Below the pieces are notes generated by a model. That model did no database searches. It was not told the origin of the DNA and was given only the letters and a program-made list of their open reading frames with translations. From the NCBI RefSeq assembly GCF_000148525.1, contig NZ_AEDU01000006.1, positions 62,001 through 126,000 of the forward strand: a stretch of DNA of 64,000 nt, read 5' to 3'. This stretch comes from Streptococcus mitis SK564. Lineage in GTDB: Bacteria > Bacillota > Bacilli > Lactobacillales > Streptococcaceae. A program made the translations under genes and the position numbers. Positions 8,681-20,376 of the stretch are shown here, piece by piece; positions within the stretch are counted from its first letter, which is position 1; the number at the start of each line of letters is the position of its first letter.

Positions 8681-9847
8681 ATGAGATATTTAACTGCAGG
8701 AGAATCACACGGCCCCCGTCTGACGGCTATTATTGAGGGAATTCCAGCTGGACTTCCTTTGACAGCTGAGGATATCAATGAGGACCTTAAACGTCGTCAG
8801 GGTGGCTACGGCCGCGGTGGTCGTATGAAGATTGAGAGCGACCAAGTTATCTTTACTTCGGGTGTTCGCCATGGGAAGACGACAGGGGCTCCTATTACCA
8901 TGGATGTCATCAATAAAGACCACCAAAAATGGCTGGATATCATGTCTGCGGAGGACATTGAAGACCGCCTTAAAAGCAAACGAAAAATCACCCATCCTCG
9001 TCCTGGTCACGCCGACTTGGTAGGGGGCATCAAGTACCGTTTTGACGATTTGCGTAATTCCTTGGAGCGCTCATCTGCTCGTGAAACCACCATGCGGGTG
9101 GCAGTTGGCGCAGTAGCCAAACGCCTCTTGGCTGAGCTGGATATGGAGATTGCCAACCATGTCGTGGTCTTTGGTGGCAAGGAAATCGATGTTCCTGAAA
9201 ATCTAACAGTCGCTGAGATTAAGGAACGAGCTGCCCAGTCCGAAGTTTCTATTGTCAACCAAGAAAGAGAACAGGAAATCAAGGATTATATTGACCAAAT
9301 CAAACGTGACGGTGATACCATAGGTGGGGTTGTGGAGACAGTCGTTGGAGGTGTTCCAGTTGGTCTTGGTTCCTATGTCCAATGGGACAGAAAATTAGAT
9401 GCAAGATTGGCCCAAGCTGTTGTCTCTATCAATGCCTTTAAAGGGGTGGAATTTGGTCTTGGCTTTGAAGCTGGTTATCGTAAAGGCAGCCAAGTTATGG
9501 ACGAAATTCTCTGGTCTAAAGAAGATGGTTATACTCGCCGTACCAACAATCTGGGTGGCTTTGAAGGTGGTATGACCAATGGGCAACCCATTGTTGTTCG
9601 TGGTGTCATGAAACCAATTCCTACTCTCTACAAACCACTTATGAGTGTGGATATCGAAACCCATGAACCCTACAAGGCAACTGTGGAGAGAAGTGATCCG
9701 ACTGCTCTTCCAGCTGCAGGTGTGGTCATGGAAGCCGTTGTGGCAACGGTTCTGGCACAAGAAATCCTCGAAAAATTCTCATCAGATAATCTTGAGGAAC
9801 TAAAAGAAGCAGTAGCCAAACATCGAGACTATACAAAGAACTATTAA
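8681..9847 (+). CDS. aroC: Chorismate synthase
   Basis: Last shikimate-pathway step, EPSP to chorismate, needing reduced FMN. 388 residues, the usual length. Signature stretches are TAGESHGP at the N-terminus, [19 protein letters not shown] and [22 protein letters not shown] precedes the start. Despite its place in the operon after aroB it acts after aroA, which lies 1.5 kb downstream. Confidence 0.97.
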   Translation: MRYLTAGESHGPRLTAIIEGIPAGLPLTAEDINEDLKRRQGGYGRGGRMKIESDQVIFTSGVRHGKTTGAPITMDVINKDHQKWLDIMSAEDIEDRLKSKRKITHPRPGHADLVGGIKYRFDDLRNSLERSSARETTMRVAVGAVAKRLLAELDMEIANHVVVFGGKEIDVPENLTVAEIKERAAQSEVSIVNQEREQEIKDYIDQIKRDGDTIGGVVETVVGGVPVGLGSYVQWDRKLDARLAQAVVSINAFKGVEFGLGFEAGYRKGSQVMDEILWSKEDGYTRRTNNLGGFEGGMTNGQPIVVRGVMKPIPTLYKPLMSVDIETHEPYKATVERSDPTALPAAGVVMEAVVATVLAQEILEKFSSDNLEELKEAVAKHRDYTKNY

Positions 9848-9856
9848 GGAGTTCCT

Positions 9857-10960
9857 ATGGCAAAAACAATCTATATCGCAGGCCTTGGTCTGATTGGTGC
9901 CTCTATGGCACTCGGTATCAAACGCGATCATCCAGATTATAAAATTTTAGGTTATAATCGCAGTCAAGCTTCGAGGGATATCGCCTTGAAAGAAGGCATG
10001 ATTGACCGTGCAACAGATGATTTTGCCAGTTTTGCTCCTTTGGCAGATATCATCATTCTCAGCTTGCCAATAAAGCAAACCATTTCCTTTATTAAGGAGT
10101 TGGCCAACTTGGACTTGAAAGAAGGCGTTATTATTTCAGATGCTGGTTCGACCAAGTCAGCCATTGTGGATGCGGCGGAGCAATATTTGGCTGGCAAACC
10201 TGTTCGCTTTGTCGGGGCTCATCCCATGGCTGGTAGTCACAAGACAGGGGCTGCTTCTGCGGATGTCAATCTTTTTGAAAATGCCTATTATATCTTTACA
10301 CCTTCGAGCCTGACAAGTCAGGACACACTTGAGGAAATGAGGGACCTGCTTTCAGGTCTTCATGCTCGTTTTATCGAGATTGATGCCAAGGAGCATGATC
10401 GTGTGACTTCTCAGATTAGCCATTTTCCTCATATTTTGGCTTCTAGTCTCATGGAGCAGACTGCGGTCTATGCTCAAGAGCATGAGATGGCAAGGCGCTT
10501 TGTGGCAGGTGGTTTTCGAGATATGACCCGAATTGCGGAAAGCGAACCAGGTATGTGGACCTCCATTCTCTTGTCCAATCGTGAGACTATTCTAGACCGC
10601 ATTGAGGATTTCAAGGAACGGTTGGAAGCGATTGGGCAAGCCATCAGCAAGGGAGATGAAGAGCAAATCTGGAACTTTTTCAATCAAGCGCGTGAGCAAC
10701 GTCAGGCCATGGAAATCCATAAGCGTGGTGGAGTGGATAGCTCTTATGATCTCTATGTCGATGTTCCCGATGAAGAAGATGTTATCTTGAGGATTTTGGA
10801 ATTGCTACGTGGAACTTCCTTGGTCAATATTCATATCAACGAGGAAAACCGTGAAGATATTCACGGGATTCTACAAATTTCATTTAAAAATGCTCAAGAC
10901 TTGGAAAGAGCTGAGCATTTAATAACAGAAAACACTGACTACACAGTCGTTATCAAATAA
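9857..10960 (+). CDS. tyrA: Prephenate dehydrogenase
   Basis: NAD-dependent oxidative decarboxylation of prephenate to 4-hydroxyphenylpyruvate for tyrosine. 367 residues. Rossmann motif [13 protein letters not shown] at residues 8-20, then SDAGSTKS and [12 protein letters not shown] at the active site, and a C-terminal ACT-like domain (about 295-367), a usual site of tyrosine feedback. Spacing to aroC and to the next gene is 9-10 bp with AAGGAG sites. Confidence 0.96.
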   Translation: MAKTIYIAGLGLIGASMALGIKRDHPDYKILGYNRSQASRDIALKEGMIDRATDDFASFAPLADIIILSLPIKQTISFIKELANLDLKEGVIISDAGSTKSAIVDAAEQYLAGKPVRFVGAHPMAGSHKTGAASADVNLFENAYYIFTPSSLTSQDTLEEMRDLLSGLHARFIEIDAKEHDRVTSQISHFPHILASSLMEQTAVYAQEHEMARRFVAGGFRDMTRIAESEPGMWTSILLSNRETILDRIEDFKERLEAIGQAISKGDEEQIWNFFNQAREQRQAMEIHKRGGVDSSYDLYVDVPDEEDVILRILELLRGTSLVNIHINEENREDIHGILQISFKNAQDLERAEHLITENTDYTVVIK

Positions 10961-10970
10961 GGAGAAAATC

Positions 10971-13149
<2,179 letters not shown>

Positions 13150-13153
<4 letters not shown>

Positions 13154-13998
13154 AAATTGCTTATCTAGGTCCCAAGGGATCATTTTCACACCACGTTGTG
13201 CAGACAGCTTTTCCTCAGGAGGAATTGCAGGCCTTTGCCAATATTACAGATGTCATCAAGGCCTATGAGCAAGGCTTGGTGGACTATTCTGTGGTGCCAG
13301 TTGAAAATTCTATTGAGGGTAGTGTTCATGAAACCTTGGACTACCTTTTTCATCAGGCTCGCATTCAAGCAGTAGCAGAAATCGTTCAGCCTATTCATCA
13401 GCAGTTGATGGTGGTTCCAGGCCATACTAAGATTGAAAAGATTTTTTCACATCCACAGGCCTTGGCTCAAGGAAAGAAATTCATCGATGAACAGTATCCA
13501 GATGCTCAAATTGAGGTGACAGCTAGTACAGCTTATGCGGCCCGCTTTATTTCCGACCATCCAGACCAGCCCTTTGCAGCAATTGCACCTAGAAGTTCTG
13601 CTGAAGAATATGGCTTGGAACTGATTGCCGAGGATATTCAGGAAATGGAAGCCAATTTCACACGTTTTTGGGTTCTAGGAGCTGAAAAGCCTCGTATTCC
13701 CTTAAAAGCACAAACTGAAAAAATGAGTTTGGCCTTGACCTTACCTGACAACCTTCCAGGTGCACTTTATAAGGCTCTTTCGACCTTTGCTTGGAGAGGA
13801 ATTGACCTGACAAAAATTGAAAGTCGTCCACTCAAGACAGCGTTGGGCGAATACTTTTTCATTATAGATGTGGACTATGCTGATAAGGACTTGGTTCACT
13901 TTGCCCAAAAAGAATTAGAAGCCATAGGAATCCAGTATAAAGTACTGGGCGCCTATCCTATTTATCCAATATCAGACCATGGAAAGGAGAGAAGATGA
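13150..13998 (+). CDS. pheA: Prephenate dehydratase
   Basis: Decarboxylates and dehydrates prephenate to phenylpyruvate for phenylalanine. 282 residues, monofunctional (no chorismate mutase domain). GPKGSFSHH at the start, ENSIEGSVHETLDYL, FTRFWVLG, and a C-terminal ACT domain (about 193-270) with the ESRP motif used for phenylalanine feedback. Overlaps of 4 bp at both ends tie it to aroK and the LCP gene. Confidence 0.96.
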
Positions 13999-15290
13999 GT
14001 AAAGAAAATCCCTTAAGCCACCACGAGCAGTTACGTTATGACTATCTCTTTAAGAACATTCATTACCTCAATGAGCGAGAGAAAAAAGAGTTTGCTTACT
14101 TGCAAGGTAAGTTAAATATGGCTAGTGGTGACGCTCCCTCAGAAAGTCAGGAATTGACAGAGGATTATAGAAAGACAAGTGCTAACACTTCGATTCCTTC
14201 TTATAATAGCCGTAGTCGTTCTGAGAGATACCAGAAGATCAATTCTCTTCCAAAGAAAAAAACTAAAAAGCGTAAGCTACGTTGGGGGCGTATTTTTGCA
14301 GGATTACTGGCTATCTTAGCTTGTCTAGCATTGGGTATGATTTTTATGTTCTTAAAAGGTTATACCAATGCTAATCCAGATAAAATTGCCAATGCCAGGG
14401 CAGCTCAAGTTGAAGTTTTTAATGGTCAGGATACCAGAGATGGTGTTAATATTTTGATCATGGGTACAGATGGGCGAATCGGTCAAAATAGTGCTGAGAC
14501 GCGGACGGACTCTATTATGGTATTAAATGTTGGCGGCTCAGATAAGAAAATTAAGCTGGTCAGCTTCATGCGTGACAATTTGGTTTATATAGACGGTTAT
14601 AGCCAAGTCATTAACGGTAGAAAACAGACGGATAACAAGTTAAACGTAGCCTATGAGTTAGGAGAACAAGAGGGGCAAAAAGGGGCAGAAATGGTTCGTC
14701 AAGTCTTGAAAGATAATTTTGACTTGGACATTAAGTACTATGCCTTGGTTGACTTTCAGGCCTTTGCAACAGCGATTGATACGCTTTTCCCTGAGGGTGT
14801 GACAATTGATGCACAATTTTCAACATTGAATGGGCGTCCATTAACAGAAGCTACAGTCGGAGATGATTTGCATGCTACTGAGACTGAATCTCCAACCCAA
14901 ACCATCAAAGTTGGGAAACAGCAGATGAACGGATCAACCTTGCTCAACTATGCTCGCTTCCGTGATGATGATGAAGGTGATTACGGTCGTACCAAGAGAC
15001 AACAGCAAGTTTTGACAGCTGTTCTGCAACAACTCAAGGATCCAACTAAACTCTTTACTGGATCAGAAGCACTTGGTAAGGTCTTTGGCATGACCTCTAC
15101 GAATGTTCCTTATAGTTTCCTACTGACCAATGGCTTATCCTTCCTAGATGGAGCGCAAAATGGCATTGAGAGATTAACAGTTCCAGAACTAGGTGATTGG
15201 GTCGATGCCTATGATGTCTATGGAGGATTGGGGTTACTGGTTGATCAAAACAAATATCAGAATAAATTATCTCAGATGGGCTTGAGGTAA
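13995..15290 (+). CDS. psr: LytR-CpsA-Psr family protein
   Basis: A 431-residue LCP protein that should transfer a lipid-linked polymer (teichoic acid or capsule) onto peptidoglycan outside the membrane. A basic cytoplasmic tail of about 95 residues is followed by one membrane helix (about 99-121) and an LCP domain with IMGTDGR, RTDSIMVLN, SFMRDNL and YARFRDDDEGDYGRTKRQQQ, including the Asp and Arg residues of the active site. In pneumococcus the gene after pheA is psr. The teichoic acid genes begin 126 bp downstream, a fitting neighbourhood. Confidence 0.93.
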   Translation: MSKENPLSHHEQLRYDYLFKNIHYLNEREKKEFAYLQGKLNMASGDAPSESQELTEDYRKTSANTSIPSYNSRSRSERYQKINSLPKKKTKKRKLRWGRIFAGLLAILACLALGMIFMFLKGYTNANPDKIANARAAQVEVFNGQDTRDGVNILIMGTDGRIGQNSAETRTDSIMVLNVGGSDKKIKLVSFMRDNLVYIDGYSQVINGRKQTDNKLNVAYELGEQEGQKGAEMVRQVLKDNFDLDIKYYALVDFQAFATAIDTLFPEGVTIDAQFSTLNGRPLTEATVGDDLHATETESPTQTIKVGKQQMNGSTLLNYARFRDDDEGDYGRTKRQQQVLTAVLQQLKDPTKLFTGSEALGKVFGMTSTNVPYSFLLTNGLSFLDGAQNGIERLTVPELGDWVDAYDVYGGLGLLVDQNKYQNKLSQMGLR

Positions 15291-15303
15291 AATAAGATAG
15301 GAG

Positions 15304-15351
15304 AATCAAAGTTTGAAGGCTATTTATCTAGCAATCAGGCTTTGATTTTTT
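15304..15351 (+). terminator. Terminator of the aro-psr operon
   Basis: AATCAAAG / CTTTGATT stem with a 28-base loop region and a T-run at 15346-15351, 14 bases after the stop codon of psr. Confidence 0.75.
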
Positions 15352-15383
15352 ACAGTCTACAATAGATTTTCACCCCTTATTTG

Positions 15384-15392
15384 TGGTATAAT
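15384..15392 (+). promoter_or_regulatory. Extended -10 promoter of the lic3-like locus
   Basis: TGGTATAAT, 24 bp before the ATG at 15416, just after the terminator of the preceding operon. Confidence 0.75.
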
Positions 15393-15415
15393 GAAACGAT
15401 ACGATAGAAAGAATA

Positions 15416-16261
15416 ATGAACAATATGACTGATTTAAAAGCAATTCAGGCTCGTAGTCTGGAGATGGCTGAATATTTTGTGGCTTTTTGTAAAGAACATG
15501 ATTTGCTTTGCTATCTCTGTGGGGGAGGCGCTATTGGTGCCCTTCGAAACAAGGGTTTCATTCCTTGGGATGACGACCTAGACTTTTTTATGCCCCGTAA
15601 GGACTATGAAAAATTGGCAGAATTATGGCCTCGTTATGCAGATGAGCGTTATTTCTTGTCAAAGAGTAACAAGGATTTTGTCGACCGTAATCTTTTTATT
15701 ACTATTCGTGACAAGGAAACGACCTGTATTAAACCTTACCAGCAAGATTTGGATTTGCCACATGGTCTGGCCTTGGATGTCTTGCCTTTGGATTATTATC
15801 CGAAAAATCCAGCTGAGCGGAAAAAACAGGTTCGTTGGGCACTGATTTATTCTCTTTTTTGTGCGCAAACTATTCCAGAAAAGCATGGTGCACTTATGAA
15901 ATGGGGAAGCCGTATTTTACTGGGGTTGACTCCAAAATCTCTCCGTTATCGCATTTGGAAAAAAGCTGAAAAAGAAATGACCAAGTATGGTTTGACTGAG
16001 AGCGATGGCATAACAGAATTATGCTCGGGTCCTGGCTACATGAGAAACAAGTACCCAATCGCATCTTTTGAGGATAATCTTTTCCTGCCCTTTGAAGGAA
16101 CAGAGATGCCTATTCCAGTTGACTACGATGCCTATCTTAGCACTGCTTTTGGTGATTATATGACACCTCCACCAGCAGATAAGCAGCTACCACATCATGA
16201 TGCTGTTGTCGCTGATATGGATAAGAGTTATAGAGAGTACAAGGGAGAATACGGAACATGA
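15416..16261 (+). CDS. LicD family phosphotransferase (licD3-like)
   Basis: LicD proteins belong to the nucleotidyltransferase-fold superfamily and attach phosphocholine or related groups to teichoic acid sugars. The 281 residues contain GGGAIGALRNKGFIPWDDD near 38-56, the typical LicD block with the acidic metal-binding residues, and the C-terminal YMTPPP motif. It is the first gene of the cluster and its position after psr matches licD3 of the pneumococcal lic3 region (from memory). Two starts are possible (15416 and 15425). It overlaps the glycosyltransferase gene by 4 bp. Confidence 0.9.
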   Translation: MNNMTDLKAIQARSLEMAEYFVAFCKEHDLLCYLCGGGAIGALRNKGFIPWDDDLDFFMPRKDYEKLAELWPRYADERYFLSKSNKDFVDRNLFITIRDKETTCIKPYQQDLDLPHGLALDVLPLDYYPKNPAERKKQVRWALIYSLFCAQTIPEKHGALMKWGSRILLGLTPKSLRYRIWKKAEKEMTKYGLTESDGITELCSGPGYMRNKYPIASFEDNLFLPFEGTEMPIPVDYDAYLSTAFGDYMTPPPADKQLPHHDAVVADMDKSYREYKGEYGT

Positions 16262-17226
16262 TGGGTGAAAAAATTAGCGTTATCGTTCCAGTCTACAATG
16301 TAGAAGCTTATCTGGAGCGATGTGTGGAATCAATTCTTCAACAGACTTATGCCCATTTTGAGTTAATCCTAATAAATGATGGTTCTTCTGATTCTAGTGG
16401 ACAAATCTGTGATCATTTAGCAAATCAGTACGAAAATATTAAGGTTTACCATATCGAAAATGCTGGTGTTTCTAATGCCAGAAATGTTGGAATTCAGCTA
16501 GCGACAGGTGCATGGATAACTTTTATTGATAGCGATGATTTCGTCGCCAATGATTACCTAGCTACTTTAGCTAGTGCAGTTGAGGGAGAAAATGTGGGTT
16601 TTGTGATTGCTCCTCTACACCATATCAGAAATGGAATAGTGACAGACTTACCCTTGTATTCTGGTAGAAAAGAACTTTGGTCAACAGAAGAAACCATGAA
16701 AGAATTACTGATGACCACTAGGACATCATTCTTTCCAGTCGCAAAACTATTTAATAGAGACCTGCTGGCAGATGGTAAATTTAATACAGACTACCATCTA
16801 GCAGAAGATGCCTTATTTTTAACAGAATTGCTACTAAAGACAAGATGTAGTAGCGTATTCATTGATAAACCAATTTATTATTATGATCATCGTGAGGGAA
16901 GTGCGACAACATCTGTTAATCGGTATGTATTTGATACGATAGAAGTTTATAAGAACATCATTACTCAAGTATCACAAGTATTTCCTAATTTAAAGTATGA
17001 ATTAAAAAATAGAGAATGTTGGTCGTACATCACAGTTTACGATAAAATTATCTTTACTTCATCTGAACAGTATCAAAAGGAGAAAGTAGAACTAAGAGCT
17101 TGGATTATTCAGCATCGATACGAAATCTGGAAGGATGCTTATTTCACTAGATTTCGTAAGATAGCTGTCCTGGCACTTGTCTTTTCTCCATGGATATATA
17201 AAAAAATTGTTGGATTCAGAAACTAA
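16258..17226 (+). CDS. Family 2 glycosyltransferase
   Basis: 322 residues with a GT-A fold: ISVIVPVYN at the start, LINDGSSDSS near 38-47, ENAGVSNARNVG and IDSDDF near 90-95, the nucleotide-sugar and metal site. The C-terminal 60 residues contain a short hydrophobic or amphipathic stretch that may dock to the membrane. It should add a sugar to the teichoic acid repeat. Start is ATG 16258 or the next ATG at 16261. It follows LicD directly and precedes the polymerase gene by 21 bp. Confidence 0.9.
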   Translation: MMGEKISVIVPVYNVEAYLERCVESILQQTYAHFELILINDGSSDSSGQICDHLANQYENIKVYHIENAGVSNARNVGIQLATGAWITFIDSDDFVANDYLATLASAVEGENVGFVIAPLHHIRNGIVTDLPLYSGRKELWSTEETMKELLMTTRTSFFPVAKLFNRDLLADGKFNTDYHLAEDALFLTELLLKTRCSSVFIDKPIYYYDHREGSATTSVNRYVFDTIEVYKNIITQVSQVFPNLKYELKNRECWSYITVYDKIIFTSSEQYQKEKVELRAWIIQHRYEIWKDAYFTRFRKIAVLALVFSPWIYKKIVGFRN

Positions 17227-17247
17227 TATTATGAGAAGGAGTTGAAA

Positions 17248-19407
17248 ATGAATTTTTCAAAAATGGATGAATACTTTGAAAAATCAAAACTATGGATTGC
17301 ATATCTCTTTGTTTTCATTTCGATTTTAAGTATGAGTTCACTGGTTTATAAGATAGCAAATCCCCTTTATAAAGGATTGTCAGCGATTGTAGTGCTTTAT
17401 ATTTGCTATACCTTATTGTTTAAGTGGAAAAAAATCACAGTAGATCGTAAATTTCTATCCTTATTTGGACTCTTAGCTGGAAGTCATCTCTTATCAGCTA
17501 TTTTCAATCGCTCTGGACATTTGATTGGAAATGTGATTGAGATCCTCTTTATGGTAACCTATATTTTATTATTTACCATGTTAGAATCAGGTCAATTGAA
17601 GAAATTATTTGATTGGATTGCTTACACTATTCAAATTATTTCTTTTTCTTCTGCGATTTTTGCGTTTGGTTTATTGGTAAGTAGAGTCCTTATCCTATTT
17701 AAAATTGGACAACAATCTTATTACTATGGTGTTATGAATGGACGTCTGTGGGGGATTGTCAATCCAAATGCTAGTGCGATATTTTCATACATTAGCATTG
17801 TTTTGGCTATGTATTTGATTCATAAAGGAAGTAAATATTCTGTCTATCTTAAACTGAATAATGTGATTCAATTAGTTTATTTTGCAACCATGCAAAGTAG
17901 AGGAGCTTTATTATCTTTAGTGTTAATGCTTGGGTTTTATAGTTTCTTTATTAACAGGGGCAAGTTAGCTAAGCGATTTCTAATCTTTATAGTTTCTGTT
18001 TTACTTGTTTCTGCTGCTAATATCGGATTGAGTTATGTAACCTCTATCTACATATCCTCGGGGAAAGCAACTGTATTAGACTTAAATAAAGGACAATCTT
18101 ATGCAGAAACGGATTCTTCAGTTATAAAAAAAACAGGAGAACTTCATCTAATAGAAACAACACCTAGTGGTAGAACTTATATTTGGAAAAATGCTATAAA
18201 AATGGGAAGTGAGAAACCAATTTTTGGTTATGGTGTACGAAATGTTCCAGATTATTACACAAAATATTTCAGTAAATTTGAGATTCAAAATTCTCTTATT
18301 GGTGGAAATTTCCATAACATTTTGGTAACGATATTTGTTAGTTCTGGAATTTTAGGTTTAGTATCCTTTCTACTTCTACTAGGATATATATTTAAGCGCT
18401 TTTTGACTTATTTGATTGTTTCTAAAAAGAACTCTGAAAAGTTGATTATGATTCTTTTCTTTGGCATCTTGTTCGGTCAATTATTTGAAAGTCAGATTAT
18501 GTACTCAACTAACTTTATTAATATTATCTTTTGGTTGATTATTGGTTATGGATTAGTTGTTTGCAAACGTGATGAAGGTATTCGTTATCAGGAAGTAACT
18601 GATATTAGAGAGATTCAACAGATGGAACTAGGAATCATGGAATACATTCATGAAACTTGTCAGAAAATTGGTGTCAAATATTTCCTAGCTTATGGCAGTC
18701 TTATCGGTGCGGTTCGTCATAAAGGTTTTATTCCTTGGGATGATGACATGGATATCTGTATGTTACGAGAAGATTATGAAAAGTTGCAAGACTATCTTAT
18801 CGCTAACCCTGATGAACGTTACGAAGTGATGTCTTATAAAAATAATCTCAACTATGTCTATCCCTTCATGAAAGTGCAGGATAACCATACCTACTTGCTA
18901 GAAGAAGATGTTCGCATTGATTCAAATATGGGAATTTATGTGGATATTTTCCCTGTAGATGGTTACGAGGATGACTCGGTTTTTAAAGATAAAATGACGA
19001 GACTTATAAAAAAACGTCAATTAAGCTGTTATACATTTAAAGGGATTACCAATACTAAAAGCCTATTAAACTCTTTAATTCGCTATATATCAGTCATTAT
19101 CTTCTATTTCACAAATACGAATAAGTATATTAGAGGCATTGATGAGCTTGCTAAATCACGTAAAGTGTCGGATTATGAGGAAGTGGATTATCTTATCTAC
19201 AAGGATATGAACAAACCAGTGTGGAGACGCGAATGGCTAGAACAAGTTACTACTGGAACATTCGAAGGTAAGGAATTTATGATTCCAAAAAATTATCATG
19301 AAATTCTGACCTCGGACTACGGAAACTACATGCAATTACCACCAGTTGAGCTAAGGTTCTCTCATCATGATTTTCAATTGTGGAAAATTATTAAGGTATC
19401 CCAATGA
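17248..19407 (+). CDS. Teichoic acid/polysaccharide polymerase fused to a LicD domain
   Basis: 719 residues from ATG 17248, which has AAGGAG six bases upstream (the frame also allows TTG 17242). Residues 1-440 are an O-antigen ligase/Wzy-like membrane protein with about ten helices and the external SGRTYIWKNAIKMG..IFGYG segment. Residues 445-719 are a complete LicD domain: YGSLIGAVRHKGFIPWDDD near 479, then VDIFPVDGYE, and QLPP near the end. By position it replaces the teichoic acid polymerase (TarP-type) of pneumococcus. One chain could both polymerise repeats and decorate them with phosphocholine; this is inference. The join between the two parts is clean, with no sign of a frameshift. Confidence 0.82.
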   Translation: MNFSKMDEYFEKSKLWIAYLFVFISILSMSSLVYKIANPLYKGLSAIVVLYICYTLLFKWKKITVDRKFLSLFGLLAGSHLLSAIFNRSGHLIGNVIEILFMVTYILLFTMLESGQLKKLFDWIAYTIQIISFSSAIFAFGLLVSRVLILFKIGQQSYYYGVMNGRLWGIVNPNASAIFSYISIVLAMYLIHKGSKYSVYLKLNNVIQLVYFATMQSRGALLSLVLMLGFYSFFINRGKLAKRFLIFIVSVLLVSAANIGLSYVTSIYISSGKATVLDLNKGQSYAETDSSVIKKTGELHLIETTPSGRTYIWKNAIKMGSEKPIFGYGVRNVPDYYTKYFSKFEIQNSLIGGNFHNILVTIFVSSGILGLVSFLLLLGYIFKRFLTYLIVSKKNSEKLIMILFFGILFGQLFESQIMYSTNFINIIFWLIIGYGLVVCKRDEGIRYQEVTDIREIQQMELGIMEYIHETCQKIGVKYFLAYGSLIGAVRHKGFIPWDDDMDICMLREDYEKLQDYLIANPDERYEVMSYKNNLNYVYPFMKVQDNHTYLLEEDVRIDSNMGIYVDIFPVDGYEDDSVFKDKMTRLIKKRQLSCYTFKGITNTKSLLNSLIRYISVIIFYFTNTNKYIRGIDELAKSRKVSDYEEVDYLIYKDMNKPVWRREWLEQVTTGTFEGKEFMIPKNYHEILTSDYGNYMQLPPVELRFSHHDFQLWKIIKVSQ

Positions 19408-19465
19408 TGTCATTGAAATGAAGAAATCATTGACTCAATGTAAAAAGATTAGGAGTGAATAATAG

Positions 19466-20278
19466 ATGTCAGAGAAAATTTTGACTCTTGAAGAAATTAA
19501 ACAAATTGAATTAGATATTTTAAACTATTTGCATGAATTGTGTGAGGAACATGAAATCAAGTATTTTATTGATTTTGGAACCTTACTAGGAGCTGTACGC
19601 CATAAAGGTTTTATTCCTTGGGATGATGATACAGATATTTCCTTAGCGCGTGATGAATTTGAAAAACTCTATGAGATATTAAAAAATGAAAAACATCCCT
19701 ACTACAGATTAATTTCATATAGAGAAACAAAAGGCTATCCTTATACATATATGAGAGTTTATGATGTGAGGACAAGAAGAGATGCTAATCTTTTAGATAA
19801 ATCGGTTGTTCTAGGTACTTGTGTTGACATTTTTCCATACGATGGAGTTGTTACAGATGAACGTGATAGAAAAAAGATGAGACTTTATAAACAATTTATT
19901 AGACTTTCGTCTCTGAATTTTAAAGGAGTCAAAATAGATAATGGAGGTGTCAAGAATTTACCACGTTATTTTGCATCTGCAATTTTCAGACTGACTTCTC
20001 CACAGAAATGGAATGAAAAATTGGAGAAGTTAGTTTTGCAATATGATGTTGAGCAGGCTACAGATCTTGCATGTACTACTTATGACTCTTACTATCCAAG
20101 TGGAATTAAGAAAGAGTGGTTATATGATACAATTGAAATGCCATATGAGAACATTCTTGTGAAGGTTCCTAGAAAATTCCATGAGATTCTGGTTTACGAG
20201 TTTGGTGAAGACTATATGACTCCTCCGCCTATTGAAAATCAAAATCCAGGAACTGATAAAAATTACTGGATTGATTAA
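19466..20278 (+). CDS. LicD family phosphotransferase, second free copy
   Basis: 270 residues with the LicD core FGTLLGAVRHKGFIPWDDD near 39-57, VDIFPYDGV, and a C-terminal YMTPPP. It is closest in sequence feel to the LicD half of the preceding fusion (shared IKQIELDILNYLHE-like start), suggesting duplication. AGGAG lies 10 bases before the ATG. It is the last gene of the cluster before a bidirectional terminator. The substrate cannot be read from the sequence. Confidence 0.88.
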   Translation: MSEKILTLEEIKQIELDILNYLHELCEEHEIKYFIDFGTLLGAVRHKGFIPWDDDTDISLARDEFEKLYEILKNEKHPYYRLISYRETKGYPYTYMRVYDVRTRRDANLLDKSVVLGTCVDIFPYDGVVTDERDRKKMRLYKQFIRLSSLNFKGVKIDNGGVKNLPRYFASAIFRLTSPQKWNEKLEKLVLQYDVEQATDLACTTYDSYYPSGIKKEWLYDTIEMPYENILVKVPRKFHEILVYEFGEDYMTPPPIENQNPGTDKNYWID

Positions 20279-20319
20279 TTTATGAGCAAATTACTTTGAT
20301 TTGATAATTCGATAAAATA

Positions 20320-20376
20320 AATAGCCTACCTATCTACTGGAATATTCCTTGTTTTCGATAGGTAGGTTATTTTTTA
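20320..20376. terminator. Bidirectional terminator between LicD and flippase genes
   Basis: A 15-bp near-perfect inverted repeat (AATAGCCTACCTATC / GATAGGTAGGTTATT) with T-runs on both strands, between convergent genes. Confidence 0.9.
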
